Source: Peptoniphilus catoniae
GTDB taxonomy: Bacteria; Bacillota; Clostridia; Tissierellales; Peptoniphilaceae
Assembly: GCF_901447155.2 (NCBI RefSeq)
Contig: NZ_LR588414.1
Coordinates: 248,001 to 312,000 of the forward strand
Direction: 5' to 3'
DNA length: 64,000 bases
Part shown: in pieces, positions 35,885-44,799 of the stretch
Position numbering within the stretch: the stretch's first letter is position 1
How the letters are laid out: every line of letters begins with the position of its first letter
Program-made: the position numbers and the translations under genes
Notes under the pieces: generated by a model
Database searches by the model: none
What the model was told of the DNA's origin: nothing
The model's input: the letters and a program-made list of their open reading frames with translations, nothing else

Positions 35885-36625
35885 ATGGCAACAAACAAAA
35901 GATATTATTGGATAAAATTAAAAGAAGAATTTTTCACAGACAAAAGGATAAAAAGATTAAGGAGAATATCGGGAGGAGATACCTACACGATAATCTACCT
36001 CAAACTTCTACTACTAAGCCTAAAAGATGAGGGCAAACTCTATTATGACGGAGTAGAAAGTGATTTTATAAAAGAGTTAGCACTAACCATAGATGAAACA
36101 GACGATGATGTAATGGTTACAGTTAATTATTTAATCAATCAAGGCTTACTAGAAGTTGTAACAGAAAATGATGAATACTATTTAACTGAAATACCAAACT
36201 TAATCGGATCAGAAACAGCCTGGGCAGAGAAAAAAAGAAGATACAGACAAAATAAACAGAGGACATTGTCCTTGATGAGTCCAACCCATGTCCGACAAGA
36301 GATAGAGATAGAGAAAGATATAGATATAGAGATAGATAAAGAGAGAGAGGGAGAGATAGAAAAAGATAAAAAGTCCACCCCCATTTTTTATGGAGAATTC
36401 AAAAATGTAAGGTTAAGCAAAGAAGAATATAAAAACCTTAAAGAAAAATTAAACTCACACACAGAAATAATGATAAATAAACTATCCAGATACATGGAAA
36501 GCAGTGGTAAGACCTATCAAAACCACTATGTGACAATCTTAAAATGGTATGAAGAAGATAAAGACAAACTAAGACATCAAGGAGGAAATAAAAAAATGAA
36601 CTATGATGTAGGAGAATCTTTATAG
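35885..36625 (+). CDS. Phage-type replisome organiser protein
   Basis: 246 residues. The N-terminal domain (RYYWIKLKEEFFTDKRIKRLRRISGGDTYTIIYLKLLLLSLK...) is the phage replisome organiser N-terminal domain; it should bind an origin and recruit the host helicase loader. A low-complexity stretch of Glu/Asp/Ile/Lys (about residues 139-162, GA-rich DNA at 36299-36372) links to a C-terminal helical region (KLSRYMESSGKTYQNHYVTIL). Supports autonomous or rolling replication of the element after excision. Confidence 0.85.
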   Translation: MATNKRYYWIKLKEEFFTDKRIKRLRRISGGDTYTIIYLKLLLLSLKDEGKLYYDGVESDFIKELALTIDETDDDVMVTVNYLINQGLLEVVTENDEYYLTEIPNLIGSETAWAEKKRRYRQNKQRTLSLMSPTHVRQEIEIEKDIDIEIDKEREGEIEKDKKSTPIFYGEFKNVRLSKEEYKNLKEKLNSHTEIMINKLSRYMESSGKTYQNHYVTILKWYEEDKDKLRHQGGNKKMNYDVGESL

Positions 36626-36633
36626 ATAAAAAG

Positions 36634-36680
36634 AGGTGGAAAGGCATTATTAAAGACTTTAAGTATAAAAAGGTATAAAA
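36634..36680 (+). repeat. ~48-bp repeat, copy 2
   Basis: Second copy of the sequence at 35073 (AGGTGGAAAGG ... GTATAAAAAGGTATAAAA) just after the replisome organiser stop. Confidence 0.6.
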
Positions 36681-37320
36681 GTATGCTAGAGATAATAAAA
36701 ATGTAAATATGACACTTAAAAGGCGATTAGAAAATTAAAGAAATGCTGGAAGACTTTTAGATGACAGATACCAAGAGGGTCTAATTTTTACTGCTACTTA
36801 TGCAGTGGGAATTGGACCTTTTTACATAAGCAAATTCTATACAAAATTAGTTACCAAGAAAGACTTCTTTTCACTGTTAAGAATAAGAGGGTAATTTATA
36901 GAATTTTGTTTCATCAAGATAAATATTTTCTGATGATCAAATTTTAAAAAGATTAATAACTCTCGATAAATTTAGAACCTTAACAATTGAATAGACCAAG
37001 ACAAGACGTTAATTATTTTTGGAGCGTAATAACCTATCCGCCAAGATCTTTCTGCTGAATAATTTGGCATAACAAGTATTGCTAAGATAAAAGCAAATGA
37101 AGTAGAAAGTGAGCGATAAGTAAGAGTTTGAATATAGGGAGGGATACCCTATCCGCTATGAAGAAAATGAGGATAATGATACTTCTAAGGTTGAAGCCGG
37201 CTCATCCGGAATAGAGGCGGAGGTGAGATTCCTATGTTGCTAATCCAAAGCACTTGTCAATGTCGTAAAACTTAATTAAACAAATAATTATTAGATATAA
37301 AACTTTAGAGGAGGTATATA
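36681..37320. other. Non-coding / degraded region
   Basis: 640 bp without a supported gene. A frame around 36850-36945 reads LLFTVKNKRVIYRILFHQDKYFLMIKF and loosely recalls HigB/Gp49-type toxins, but has no start. The rest looks like decayed sequence. Confidence 0.35.
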
Positions 37321-37482
37321 TTGGACAATGACTGGAATGGATTGGCTGATTTAATAGCAAATCTGATTGCAAAATATGCTGGTGATTTAGATTTAGATAA
37401 TCTGCCCGATCCAACGCCAGCAAGAAATCAAGAGATGAAAAATAGTTTTGACATGGCAAAAACACAAATTGAGACGGACTAA
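37321..37482 (+). CDS. Small acidic protein upstream of recombinase
   Basis: 53 residues starting at TTG 37321 with GAGGAGG ahead; acidic and helical (DLIANLIAKYAGDLDLDNLPDP). No motif. Small ORFs in this position before large serine recombinases can encode directionality factors, but nothing in the sequence proves it. Confidence 0.5.
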   Translation: MDNDWNGLADLIANLIAKYAGDLDLDNLPDPTPARNQEMKNSFDMAKTQIETD

Positions 37483-37579
37483 TAAAAGTGTTATAATATA
37501 CTTGAAATGATAGTCCAAACTTAAATTCAAAAATCAAAGTTTATATATGATATAGAAAAGTTATATTGAGGTTAATGCT

Positions 37580-39256
37580 ATGTCAAAAGAAAAAATAAAA
37601 GTATACCTCTATACACGAGTATCTACGTCAATACAGATAGAGGGGTATTCGTTAGAGGCACAAAAATCACGAATGAAAGCTTTTGCTATTTACAACGATT
37701 ATGAAATTGTTGGAGAGTATGAAGATGCCGGAAAGTCTGGCAAGTCTATTGAAGGTAGAAAACAGTTCAATCGAATGATGGAAGATATAAAATCTGGAAA
37801 GGATGGAGTATCTTTTGTTCTTGTGTTTAAGTTATCAAGATTTGCAAGAAATGCCGCTGATGTTCTTTCTACACTTCAGATAATGCAGGATTATGGAGTT
37901 AATCTTATCTGCGTTGAAGATGGCATTGATTCATCTAAAGATGCTGGAAAACTAATGATTTCTGTTTTATCAGCTGTGGCTGAAATAGAAAGAGAAAACA
38001 TCCGTATTCAAACAATGGAAGGTCGCATTCAAAAAGCAAGGGAAGGAAAATGGAATGGTGGCTTTGCTCCATATGGATATAAACTTGAAGATGGCAAGCT
38101 GTTTATAAATGAGGAAGAGGCAGTTGCCATAAGAACGATTTTCGACCAGTATGTAAATACTACGATAGGAGCTAATGGGCTATCTAAATACTTAGAGAAT
38201 CATGGAATTAGAAAAATCCCAAGACAGAATGGTAAGAATCCTTTGTTTGATGCAGGTCTTATAAGAAAGATATTAAAGAATCCCGTATATAATGGGAAAA
38301 TAGCATTTGGAAGAAGAACTTTAGAAAAAGTTCATGGTACAAGAAATGAATATAAGCAGGTTGAACAAGATGAGTATCTAATATCTGAAGGGATACATGA
38401 AGCTATAGTTTCCGATGAAGTTTGGCAAGCTGCTCAGGTTAAGCTAAAATCTCAATCAAAGAAATATGAGCATGTGAATAAAGGAAAAGATACACGCACG
38501 CACTTGCTTTCTGGAATTGTAAAATGCCCTATATGTGGAGCGGGAATGTTTGGAAACAAGTGTACCAAGAAAAAGAAAGATGGCACAAAGTATAAAGATT
38601 TTTATTACTATGGTTGTAAACATAGGCAGATGATAAGAGGTCATAAGTGTACATTCCGTAAGCAAATTAGAGAAGAATTGTTAGATGATGCTGTTGCAGA
38701 GGTAATTGTCAAGATTGTAAGTAATCCGAAATTTGCTTCTATGATGCAAGAAAAAATCAACATGAAGGTGGACACCTCTGAAATAGAAAAAGAAATAGAT
38801 AATTACCAAAAGGAATTGAGGAAGAGTCATTCTACAAAGTTTAAGCTAATTGAGGAAATAGATAATTTAGATGTTGAAGATAAGCATTATAAGAGAAGAA
38901 AACAGGATTTAGACGATAGACTTTATCGCATGTATGACAAAATAGATGAATTAGAATCATCACTAATTGATGCGAAAGCAAAGAAACAGACTATTGAAGC
39001 TGAAAAACTCACAGGAGATAACATATATAAGGTTCTGATCTATTTTGATAAACTCTATAAAGTCATGAATGATGTAGAGCGTAGGCAGTTAATTACAGCT
39101 TTGATTTCTGAAATTCAAGTTTATGAAGAAAAACAACCTAACGGACAATGGCTAAAATCAATTACTTTCAAGCTCCCAATTATAGATGATGACTTGAATA
39201 TAAGTTTGGACAATAATGAACAAGTTGAGACGGTAGTGTTGATACAAAAGATGTAA
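37580..39256 (+). CDS. Large serine recombinase (integrase)
   Basis: Integrates and excises the island. 558 residues: resolvase domain with catalytic serine in YTRVSTSIQ (near 13), QIEGYSLEAQ and the downstream arginines, a recombinase domain, a zinc ribbon (CPICGAG...CKHRQMIRGHKC, about 320-360) and a coiled-coil (380-470). The C-terminal residues VVLIQKM and the stop are encoded by the 41-bp repeat shared with the rlmD 3' end, so the reading frame is completed by target-site DNA. This strongly implicates rlmD as the attachment site. Confidence 0.93.
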   Translation: MSKEKIKVYLYTRVSTSIQIEGYSLEAQKSRMKAFAIYNDYEIVGEYEDAGKSGKSIEGRKQFNRMMEDIKSGKDGVSFVLVFKLSRFARNAADVLSTLQIMQDYGVNLICVEDGIDSSKDAGKLMISVLSAVAEIERENIRIQTMEGRIQKAREGKWNGGFAPYGYKLEDGKLFINEEEAVAIRTIFDQYVNTTIGANGLSKYLENHGIRKIPRQNGKNPLFDAGLIRKILKNPVYNGKIAFGRRTLEKVHGTRNEYKQVEQDEYLISEGIHEAIVSDEVWQAAQVKLKSQSKKYEHVNKGKDTRTHLLSGIVKCPICGAGMFGNKCTKKKKDGTKYKDFYYYGCKHRQMIRGHKCTFRKQIREELLDDAVAEVIVKIVSNPKFASMMQEKINMKVDTSEIEKEIDNYQKELRKSHSTKFKLIEEIDNLDVEDKHYKRRKQDLDDRLYRMYDKIDELESSLIDAKAKKQTIEAEKLTGDNIYKVLIYFDKLYKVMNDVERRQLITALISEIQVYEEKQPNGQWLKSITFKLPIIDDDLNISLDNNEQVETVVLIQKM

Positions 39257-39278
39257 ACTTAGAAATCCTGCATTTTAA
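39238..39278 (+). repeat. Right copy of 41-bp direct repeat (att-like)
   Basis: Identical to 24599-24639. It overlaps the last six codons and the stop of the serine recombinase and runs 22 bases further. Confidence 0.85.
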
Positions 39279-39381
39279 GCAGTTTTATAAGTATTTTGTC
39301 TTTGATAAAGATGAAGAAGGATATGTAAAAAAGATTCAAAAAAACTACATGGACGTAAGAGTAGTTCTGCAACTAGTATGA
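39279..39381 (+). pseudogene. Short open remnant after recombinase
   Basis: The frame starting in the repeat stays open for 48 codons (LEILHFKQFYKYFVFDKDEE ...) and ends at TGA 39379. It has no start and no recognisable family; it may be the end of a host or element gene cut off by recombination. Confidence 0.3.
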
Positions 39382-39423
39382 GGAAACACAAAAAATATAA
39401 TTAACTCATTTTGTACTTTCTAT

Positions 39424-39452
39424 AAGAGTAGCTTAAAAGGCTGCTCTTTTTT
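39424..39452 (+). terminator. Terminator before abiE operon
   Basis: Stem AAGAGTAGC / GCTGCTCTT followed by T. Confidence 0.8.
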
Positions 39453-39568
39453 ATTGAAGGGAGTAAGGATTCGTTACATCCTTCTCAAAATATAAATTAC
39501 TCATAGCCCAGCTTTACATATTCGCTTTTATAACATATAATAAAAGCGTAAACGAGAGGAGGCGGACT

Positions 39569-40156
39569 ATGGATACACTTAAAAATTATATACAAGAAAA
39601 TTTAGTAATCACCAACAAAGAAGCAGAAGAACTTGGATATACTAGGCATAATCTATCAGAATTAACAAAAATCGGACAATTGGAAAGATTAAGACCAGGT
39701 CTATATCAATTAAAAGGAAAAGTAATAGACGATTTTATTCTAATATCATCCAATAGTAATCGAATTATATTTTCCCATCAAACAGCCCTATACCTCCACG
39801 ACCTATCCGATAGGACTCCAAATGTATTTCATATATCTGTACCCCAAGGCTACAATGCCAGCCATATCAAAAAGAGGTACGAAGATCTACAAGTTCACTA
39901 TGTAAAAAAAGATTTATACGAAATAGGAAAGACAGAAATAAAATCACCGCAAGGCAATCTCATACCAGTTTATGATATAGATCGAACAATTTGTGACATC
40001 ATAATCGACAGAGAAAAAATAGATAAGCAAATTTTTACAGAAGCTGTTAAAAGATACTTTAAATCACCAAATAAAAATCTAAGACGACTCATAAAATACA
40101 GTAGACTATTTAAAATAGAAGATGAAATTAGAAAATATATGGAGGTATTATTGTGA
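39569..40156 (+). CDS. abiEi: AbiEi-type antitoxin / transcriptional repressor
   Basis: 195 residues. N-terminal winged helix (VITNKEAEELGYTRHNLSELTKIGQLERLRPGLYQL) is the AbiEi antitoxin domain; the C-terminal part follows the same family. Type IV abortive-infection systems use AbiEi to repress the operon and counter the nucleotidyltransferase AbiEii. A GGAGG site precedes the ATG; the stop overlaps the next start by 4 bases. Confidence 0.9.
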   Translation: MDTLKNYIQENLVITNKEAEELGYTRHNLSELTKIGQLERLRPGLYQLKGKVIDDFILISSNSNRIIFSHQTALYLHDLSDRTPNVFHISVPQGYNASHIKKRYEDLQVHYVKKDLYEIGKTEIKSPQGNLIPVYDIDRTICDIIIDREKIDKQIFTEAVKRYFKSPNKNLRRLIKYSRLFKIEDEIRKYMEVLL

Positions 40157-40995
40157 TTAATATCGAGAGTATAAAGGGCAAGATAAGAAGCATGGCAGAG
40201 AAGAAAAATCTAAAGTCGCAAGAAGTTTTGCAAATATATTTTTTCGAAAGATTTTTAGAAAGGCTATCTAAATCACCATACAAAAATAATTTTGTAATAA
40301 AGGGAGGCTTCCTAATATCATCTCTAATTGGCATTGAAAATAGAACAACTATGGACATGGACACAACCATTAAAGGCATAGCCCTAAAAGAAGAGAAAAT
40401 AAAAGAAATCGTAGAAGAAATTATAAATATCAATGTAGAAGATGGAATAATATTTGAAATAAAAGACATCTCTTATATTAGAGAAGATGACGAGTACGAG
40501 AACTTTAGAATTTCACTAATAGCAAATGTTGGAAAGACCAAAAACCCGATGAAACTAGACCTAACAACAGGAGATGCAATAACACCAAGGGAAATAGAAT
40601 ATACCTATCCCTGTATTTTTAGCAAAGAAAATATAAAAATAATGGCATATCCATTAGAAACAATTGTAGCTGAAAAATATGAAACCATAATCAGAAGAAA
40701 TATAACAACAACACGAATGAGAGACTTTTACGACCTCTACACCCTCTACAAACTAAAAAAAGATGATATAGACTATAAAATTTTAAAAGAAGCAATAGAG
40801 AGAACCTCAAAGAAAAGAGGAAGCCAGGAGATGATGAAAGACTATAAGGAAATAATCGAGGACATAAAAGAAGATTCATACCTAAGATCCTTGTGGGAAG
40901 TATATCTCAGTGAAAATAAATACATTGGAGATTTGACCTTTGATAAAGTGGCTGATGTAGTGACAACTTTATCAAATAGGATTAATGAGATGTAA
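40153..40995 (+). CDS. abiEii: AbiEii nucleotidyltransferase toxin
   Basis: 280 residues starting at GTG 40153. The nucleotidyltransferase motif KGGFLISSLIG with TMDMDTTI (two aspartates) near 53-75 and a downstream KLDLTTGD motif and AEKYETI are those of AbiEii/DUF1814 toxins, which block translation by modifying tRNA. With abiEi it forms a phage-defence/element-stabilising pair. Apparently complete. Confidence 0.92.
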   Translation: MINIESIKGKIRSMAEKKNLKSQEVLQIYFFERFLERLSKSPYKNNFVIKGGFLISSLIGIENRTTMDMDTTIKGIALKEEKIKEIVEEIININVEDGIIFEIKDISYIREDDEYENFRISLIANVGKTKNPMKLDLTTGDAITPREIEYTYPCIFSKENIKIMAYPLETIVAEKYETIIRRNITTTRMRDFYDLYTLYKLKKDDIDYKILKEAIERTSKKRGSQEMMKDYKEIIEDIKEDSYLRSLWEVYLSENKYIGDLTFDKVADVVTTLSNRINEM

Positions 40996-41164
40996 TTTAA
41001 CAGACACTGTCTGGCAATCATAGACAAGAAAATATTAAGTATGAGAAGTGGAATTAATCTAATTCTTTTTTACCTTTTGATCAGAGTATTTAAAACTAAA
41101 AAATTGTATGTCAATTGTTTAGCCTAAGTAGATAATAAAAAAGTGTAAACAATAAGGAGGTAGT

Positions 41165-42346
41165 ATGGAAGTATTAAGAGCTCGCTGTTTATATGATTAT
41201 ATTAAAATTCTTAAAGAAAAAAATTTATTGGATGCATATTTTAGGGGAGAATCTAGGAAATATACAAATATTGCAGCATCATGTTATAGAGATAATTTTA
41301 ATGACTCAGATAGATCTATAATTGATGAGATGATAGATGAATATTTCTATGAGGTTAGTGCACAATTAAGTGATATTGAAAAGTCAAATTTTATATCTTA
41401 TTCACAACACCATGGATTGCCTACAAATTTAATAGATATTACAAGTTCAGCTTTAGTAGCTTTATACTTTTCATGTTGTGATAACTTTGAATACACAGGA
41501 TATATCCATGTATTTAAGAAAAATAATTTCATAAAATTTAGTGATGAAATTTCAGGAAGAAAAATACAATACTTTTATAATGATTTAATCGAACAAAATG
41601 AAACAAAAGTTATGTTTTATAATAAATTATTAAAATTTTATAAGAATAATAGAAAAGGATTCATAATTTCATTATCTAATAATTTAAATATGATCAAAGT
41701 TTTATTAAAAAAAAGTAAACATAATGCATATACGTCTGAAATAATAAAAGCTGTAGATTGGTATGATAAGGGAATTAAAGAAGGATATATTATGGATAGG
41801 CCAAATGAATTAAATCGAAGGCTACTTCAAGTATTTCTTAAAAACAAAAATGAAGAGTTGAATATGTGGAGGGATATTTTTTTCCAATTATCAAAATTAA
41901 CAAATTATTCATTTGAACTAAAAATACAGAAATTAGAAGATTATGTAATAATATATTTAACAACTTTTATATATTTGTTAATTAAAAAGTATGGTAATAA
42001 TATTTATGAAGTACCTGATTTTCCAATGATATTATATTACCCTAATATTAATTTTGATAGAATGACATTACAATCTGGTAGATTTATTTATCAAAATATT
42101 TTATATTCACCATTTAATATTTTGAATAAACAAGAAAAGAGAGACTATATACAGAAAATAATTCCTGATATTTCCATAGAAATTGAAAATAAAATAGAAA
42201 TTGTAAAAGATTTAGATTTATTGGGGATAAATAGAAAAAAATTATTTAACGATCCTGATAACATAGCAAAATATGTGTATAAAAAGAGTAAAGTAAGAAA
42301 ATCAAAATTTGAATTACTAGAAGATTTTTATATAGAAGAGGTATAA
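41165..42346 (+). CDS. FRG domain protein
   Basis: 393 residues. The N-terminal FRG domain is clear: FRGE at 26-29, and QHHGLPT at 81-87 followed by an aspartate (LIDITSSALVALYFS), the pattern that defines the family. The remaining 260 residues are AT-coded, rich in Asn, Lys and Tyr and match nothing I know. FRG proteins occur in defence islands, sometimes as putative enzymes of unknown activity; position between AbiE and Gabija-like genes supports that. GGAGG precedes the ATG. Confidence 0.8.
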   Translation: MEVLRARCLYDYIKILKEKNLLDAYFRGESRKYTNIAASCYRDNFNDSDRSIIDEMIDEYFYEVSAQLSDIEKSNFISYSQHHGLPTNLIDITSSALVALYFSCCDNFEYTGYIHVFKKNNFIKFSDEISGRKIQYFYNDLIEQNETKVMFYNKLLKFYKNNRKGFIISLSNNLNMIKVLLKKSKHNAYTSEIIKAVDWYDKGIKEGYIMDRPNELNRRLLQVFLKNKNEELNMWRDIFFQLSKLTNYSFELKIQKLEDYVIIYLTTFIYLLIKKYGNNIYEVPDFPMILYYPNINFDRMTLQSGRFIYQNILYSPFNILNKQEKRDYIQKIIPDISIEIENKIEIVKDLDLLGINRKKLFNDPDNIAKYVYKKSKVRKSKFELLEDFYIEEV

Positions 42347-42564
42347 GAAATTATTATTTTATATAAATTCTATATTAAACAAAGAAAATATTTAAAATTA
42401 AATCAATGTTGGAGTCGAAAACTATACTATAGAAAACTTTAAAGTAAGTAATTTTCAATTATTTATAAAGATGACGATGGAAATTTATATCAATTGTTAA
42501 TCATATTGCGATAAGATTAAAGACTTAGAAAACCAAAATAGGGAGATTTTGTAACAATCGTCGG

Positions 42565-42765
42565 AAAGTAAAAACAAGCATTGATAACAACTGGAAGGAA
42601 CATAAAAATGTTCGTATTTTGTCTTCTAAGCTCTTAAAAGCAAAAGAACAAGTAAAGAGTCAAGACAAGGATAAAAAGTCCATATTAGGGCAAATAAAAA
42701 GCTTTAAGACATATGATAAAGCTAAATCAAACAAGAAAGACAATAGCAAAGGTGCAGAGAGATAA
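42565..42765 (+). pseudogene. Remnant resembling a PcfB-type tail
   Basis: The last 60 codons before TAA 42763 are lysine-rich (KEQVKSQDKDKKSILGQIKS and on), like the tail of the PcfB-like gene at 35255. Upstream the frame is broken by a one-base shift near 42565 and by stops. A decayed mobile-element gene. Confidence 0.4.
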
Positions 42766-42770
42766 ATATC

Positions 42771-42799
42771 GGCAGTCTTCGGACTGTCATTATTTTTTT
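42771..42799 (+). terminator. Terminator
   Basis: Stem GGCAGTC / GACTGTC with a TTCG tetraloop, then seven T. Confidence 0.85.
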
Positions 42800-42941
42800 G
42801 TTCATTTAAAGTGATTTATCAAATGATTGAAAATAACCGATAGTTAATGTTATAATTAATTAGTACGCAATAACAAACATAAGTATATTTTAAATGTATA
42901 TATGTACGAGATTAGCTATCAAAAAAAATCTTGGAGGTTAT

Positions 42942-43148
42942 ATGGAATTAAGTTATAAAAGGTTGTTTAAAAAACTTATTGATTTAGATATGCAACATAA
43001 TGAGCTTATGGAAAAAGCAAATGTAAGTAGGAGTACATTTTATAAATTAAAGAATGGTGAGAATGTAACTACTGATGTTTTGCTCAGAATTTGTGATGCA
43101 TTGGATTGCGACATATCAGAAATTATGGAGTGTATTAAAAATGATTGA
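42942..43148 (+). CDS. Small helix-turn-helix regulator upstream of Gabija-like genes
   Basis: 68 residues from ATG 42942 with GGAGG ahead. Helix-turn-helix in LMEKANVSRSTFYKLKNGENV; conserved ending ICDALDCDISEIMEC. It lies 22 bp before the nuclease gene, so it probably controls the defence operon. Same family as the proteins at 30427, 57715 and 61156. Confidence 0.85.
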   Translation: MELSYKRLFKKLIDLDMQHNELMEKANVSRSTFYKLKNGENVTTDVLLRICDALDCDISEIMECIKND

Positions 43149-43170
43149 AATAATAAACGGAGATTGAAAA

Positions 43171-44799
43171 TTGATAAAAAAAGTTAGGATTAAAAATTTT
43201 AAATGTTTTAAAGATTGGTTTGAATTAGACTTAAATGGTGGCATAAATATTTTGGTAGGAAATAATGAAGAAGGTAAATCAACTATACTTGAAGCTATAC
43301 ATTTAGCATTAACTGGTTTTTATAGAGGTAATTATATTAATCGTGAATTATCTCAATATTTATTCAATAGAGAAGCTGTAGATGAATATTTAACAAATAT
43401 AAATTCCAACAGTCCTTGTGCATTGCCAGAAATTATAATAGAAATATATTTCTCTGATTTAGACGATGCAAATTTGGAGGGTAGTGGTAACGACTTAGGA
43501 TTAAAAGAGGAAATAGGTTTTACATTTAAAGTATTATTTGATAATTTGTATGAAGATGAATATAAACTATTTATGGAAAAAGGGGAATTAAGCAGTTTAC
43601 CTATAGAATATTATAAAAGTGAATGGATAGGTTTTAATAGAGAAAATATTACTACTAGAAGCATTCCTTCAAAATCATTTTTAATAGATAATTCATCTTA
43701 TAAATATAAGGATGGTTCAGATCAATATATTTCTAATATGATAAGAGGAACATTAGATAACGAAGATTTAATTTCAATATCAAAAGCTTTTAGAGAAACA
43801 AAAGATGATTTTAGTAAGAATGAAAGTGTAAAAAATATTAATGAAAAATTAAGTAGTTCCAAGTCAAATTTGGGAAAAAAAGTTAGCTTAGGTGTTAATT
43901 TAGGAAGTAATTTCAACTGGGAATCAAGTATGATAACAGAATTTGATAGTATTCCATATTCAAATGCTGGTAGAGGACTACAATGCTTATTAAAAACTGA
44001 GCTTGCATTAAATAATATTAACACAAATAAAGATAAAATAATTTTAATTGAAGAACCAGAAAACCATTTGTCATATTCTAACATGAATAATTTAATAGAT
44101 ATACTACAAGAAAATAGTACTAAGGAATCTAGTCAAATAATTATTTCAACTCATAGTAGTTTTGTTTTGAATAAATTGGGGTTAGAAAATTTAATACTTT
44201 TATCAAACAAAAAAAGCTCTAAAATTACAAATTTAAGTAGTGATACAGAAAAATATTTTAAAGCTATTTCAGGATACGACACATTACGAGTATTATTATG
44301 TGATAAAGCTATATTAGTTGAAGGTCCTTCAGACGAACTAATTATACAAAGAGCATATAAAGATAAGTATGGCAAATTACCAATTTTTAATGGTATCGAT
44401 ATAATTTCTGTTGGAACATCTTTTTTAAGATTTTTGGAATTGGGCGAAAAATTAGACTTAAATCTCTATGCAGTTACAGATAATGACGGAAATATAGAAG
44501 CTTTAATGAAAAAATACAAAGATTATGAATCAAATGAAAAGATAAAAATATATTATGATGAACAGGTTTATAGTGGAGATATAGATGATTTTAACTACAA
44601 TACTTTAGAGCCATGTATTTTAAGAGCAAATGATCTAGATACTCTAAATAATATATTTAATACCAAAAAAAAAGATAACGACTCGCTATTAAAGTATATG
44701 AAGGAAAATAAAACAAATTGTGCCGTAAGTATATTCGAATCAGAATCGAAAATTCAATATCCAGAATATATAAACAGAGTAATAGAAGATGTTGAATAA
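43171..44799 (+). CDS. GajA-like ATPase/TOPRIM nuclease (OLD family)
   Basis: 542 residues starting at TTG 43171 with GGAG eight bases before. N-terminal SMC/ABC-type ATPase: Walker A GNNEEGKST at 30-38, signature-like SNAGRGLQ, Walker B ILIEEPENH, and ISTHSSF. C-terminal TOPRIM: ILVEGPSDELII with the catalytic Glu and TDNDGN with Asp. This is the architecture of OLD-family nucleases such as GajA of the Gabija phage-defence system (about 580 residues). A UvrD-like helicase gene overlaps its end by 11 bases, as in Gabija. Confidence 0.87.
   Translation: MIKKVRIKNFKCFKDWFELDLNGGINILVGNNEEGKSTILEAIHLALTGFYRGNYINRELSQYLFNREAVDEYLTNINSNSPCALPEIIIEIYFSDLDDANLEGSGNDLGLKEEIGFTFKVLFDNLYEDEYKLFMEKGELSSLPIEYYKSEWIGFNRENITTRSIPSKSFLIDNSSYKYKDGSDQYISNMIRGTLDNEDLISISKAFRETKDDFSKNESVKNINEKLSSSKSNLGKKVSLGVNLGSNFNWESSMITEFDSIPYSNAGRGLQCLLKTELALNNINTNKDKIILIEEPENHLSYSNMNNLIDILQENSTKESSQIIISTHSSFVLNKLGLENLILLSNKKSSKITNLSSDTEKYFKAISGYDTLRVLLCDKAILVEGPSDELIIQRAYKDKYGKLPIFNGIDIISVGTSFLRFLELGEKLDLNLYAVTDNDGNIEALMKKYKDYESNEKIKIYYDEQVYSGDIDDFNYNTLEPCILRANDLDTLNNIFNTKKKDNDSLLKYMKENKTNCAVSIFESESKIQYPEYINRVIEDVE

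Noticed and set aside
36299-36372. GATA/GAGA-rich tract as a structural DNA repeat
   Set aside because: It encodes a low-complexity Glu/Asp/Ile/Lys linker in the replisome organiser and is irregular.
36850-36945. HigB-like toxin fragment
   Set aside because: Only a few residues match the general pattern; no start, no antitoxin partner.
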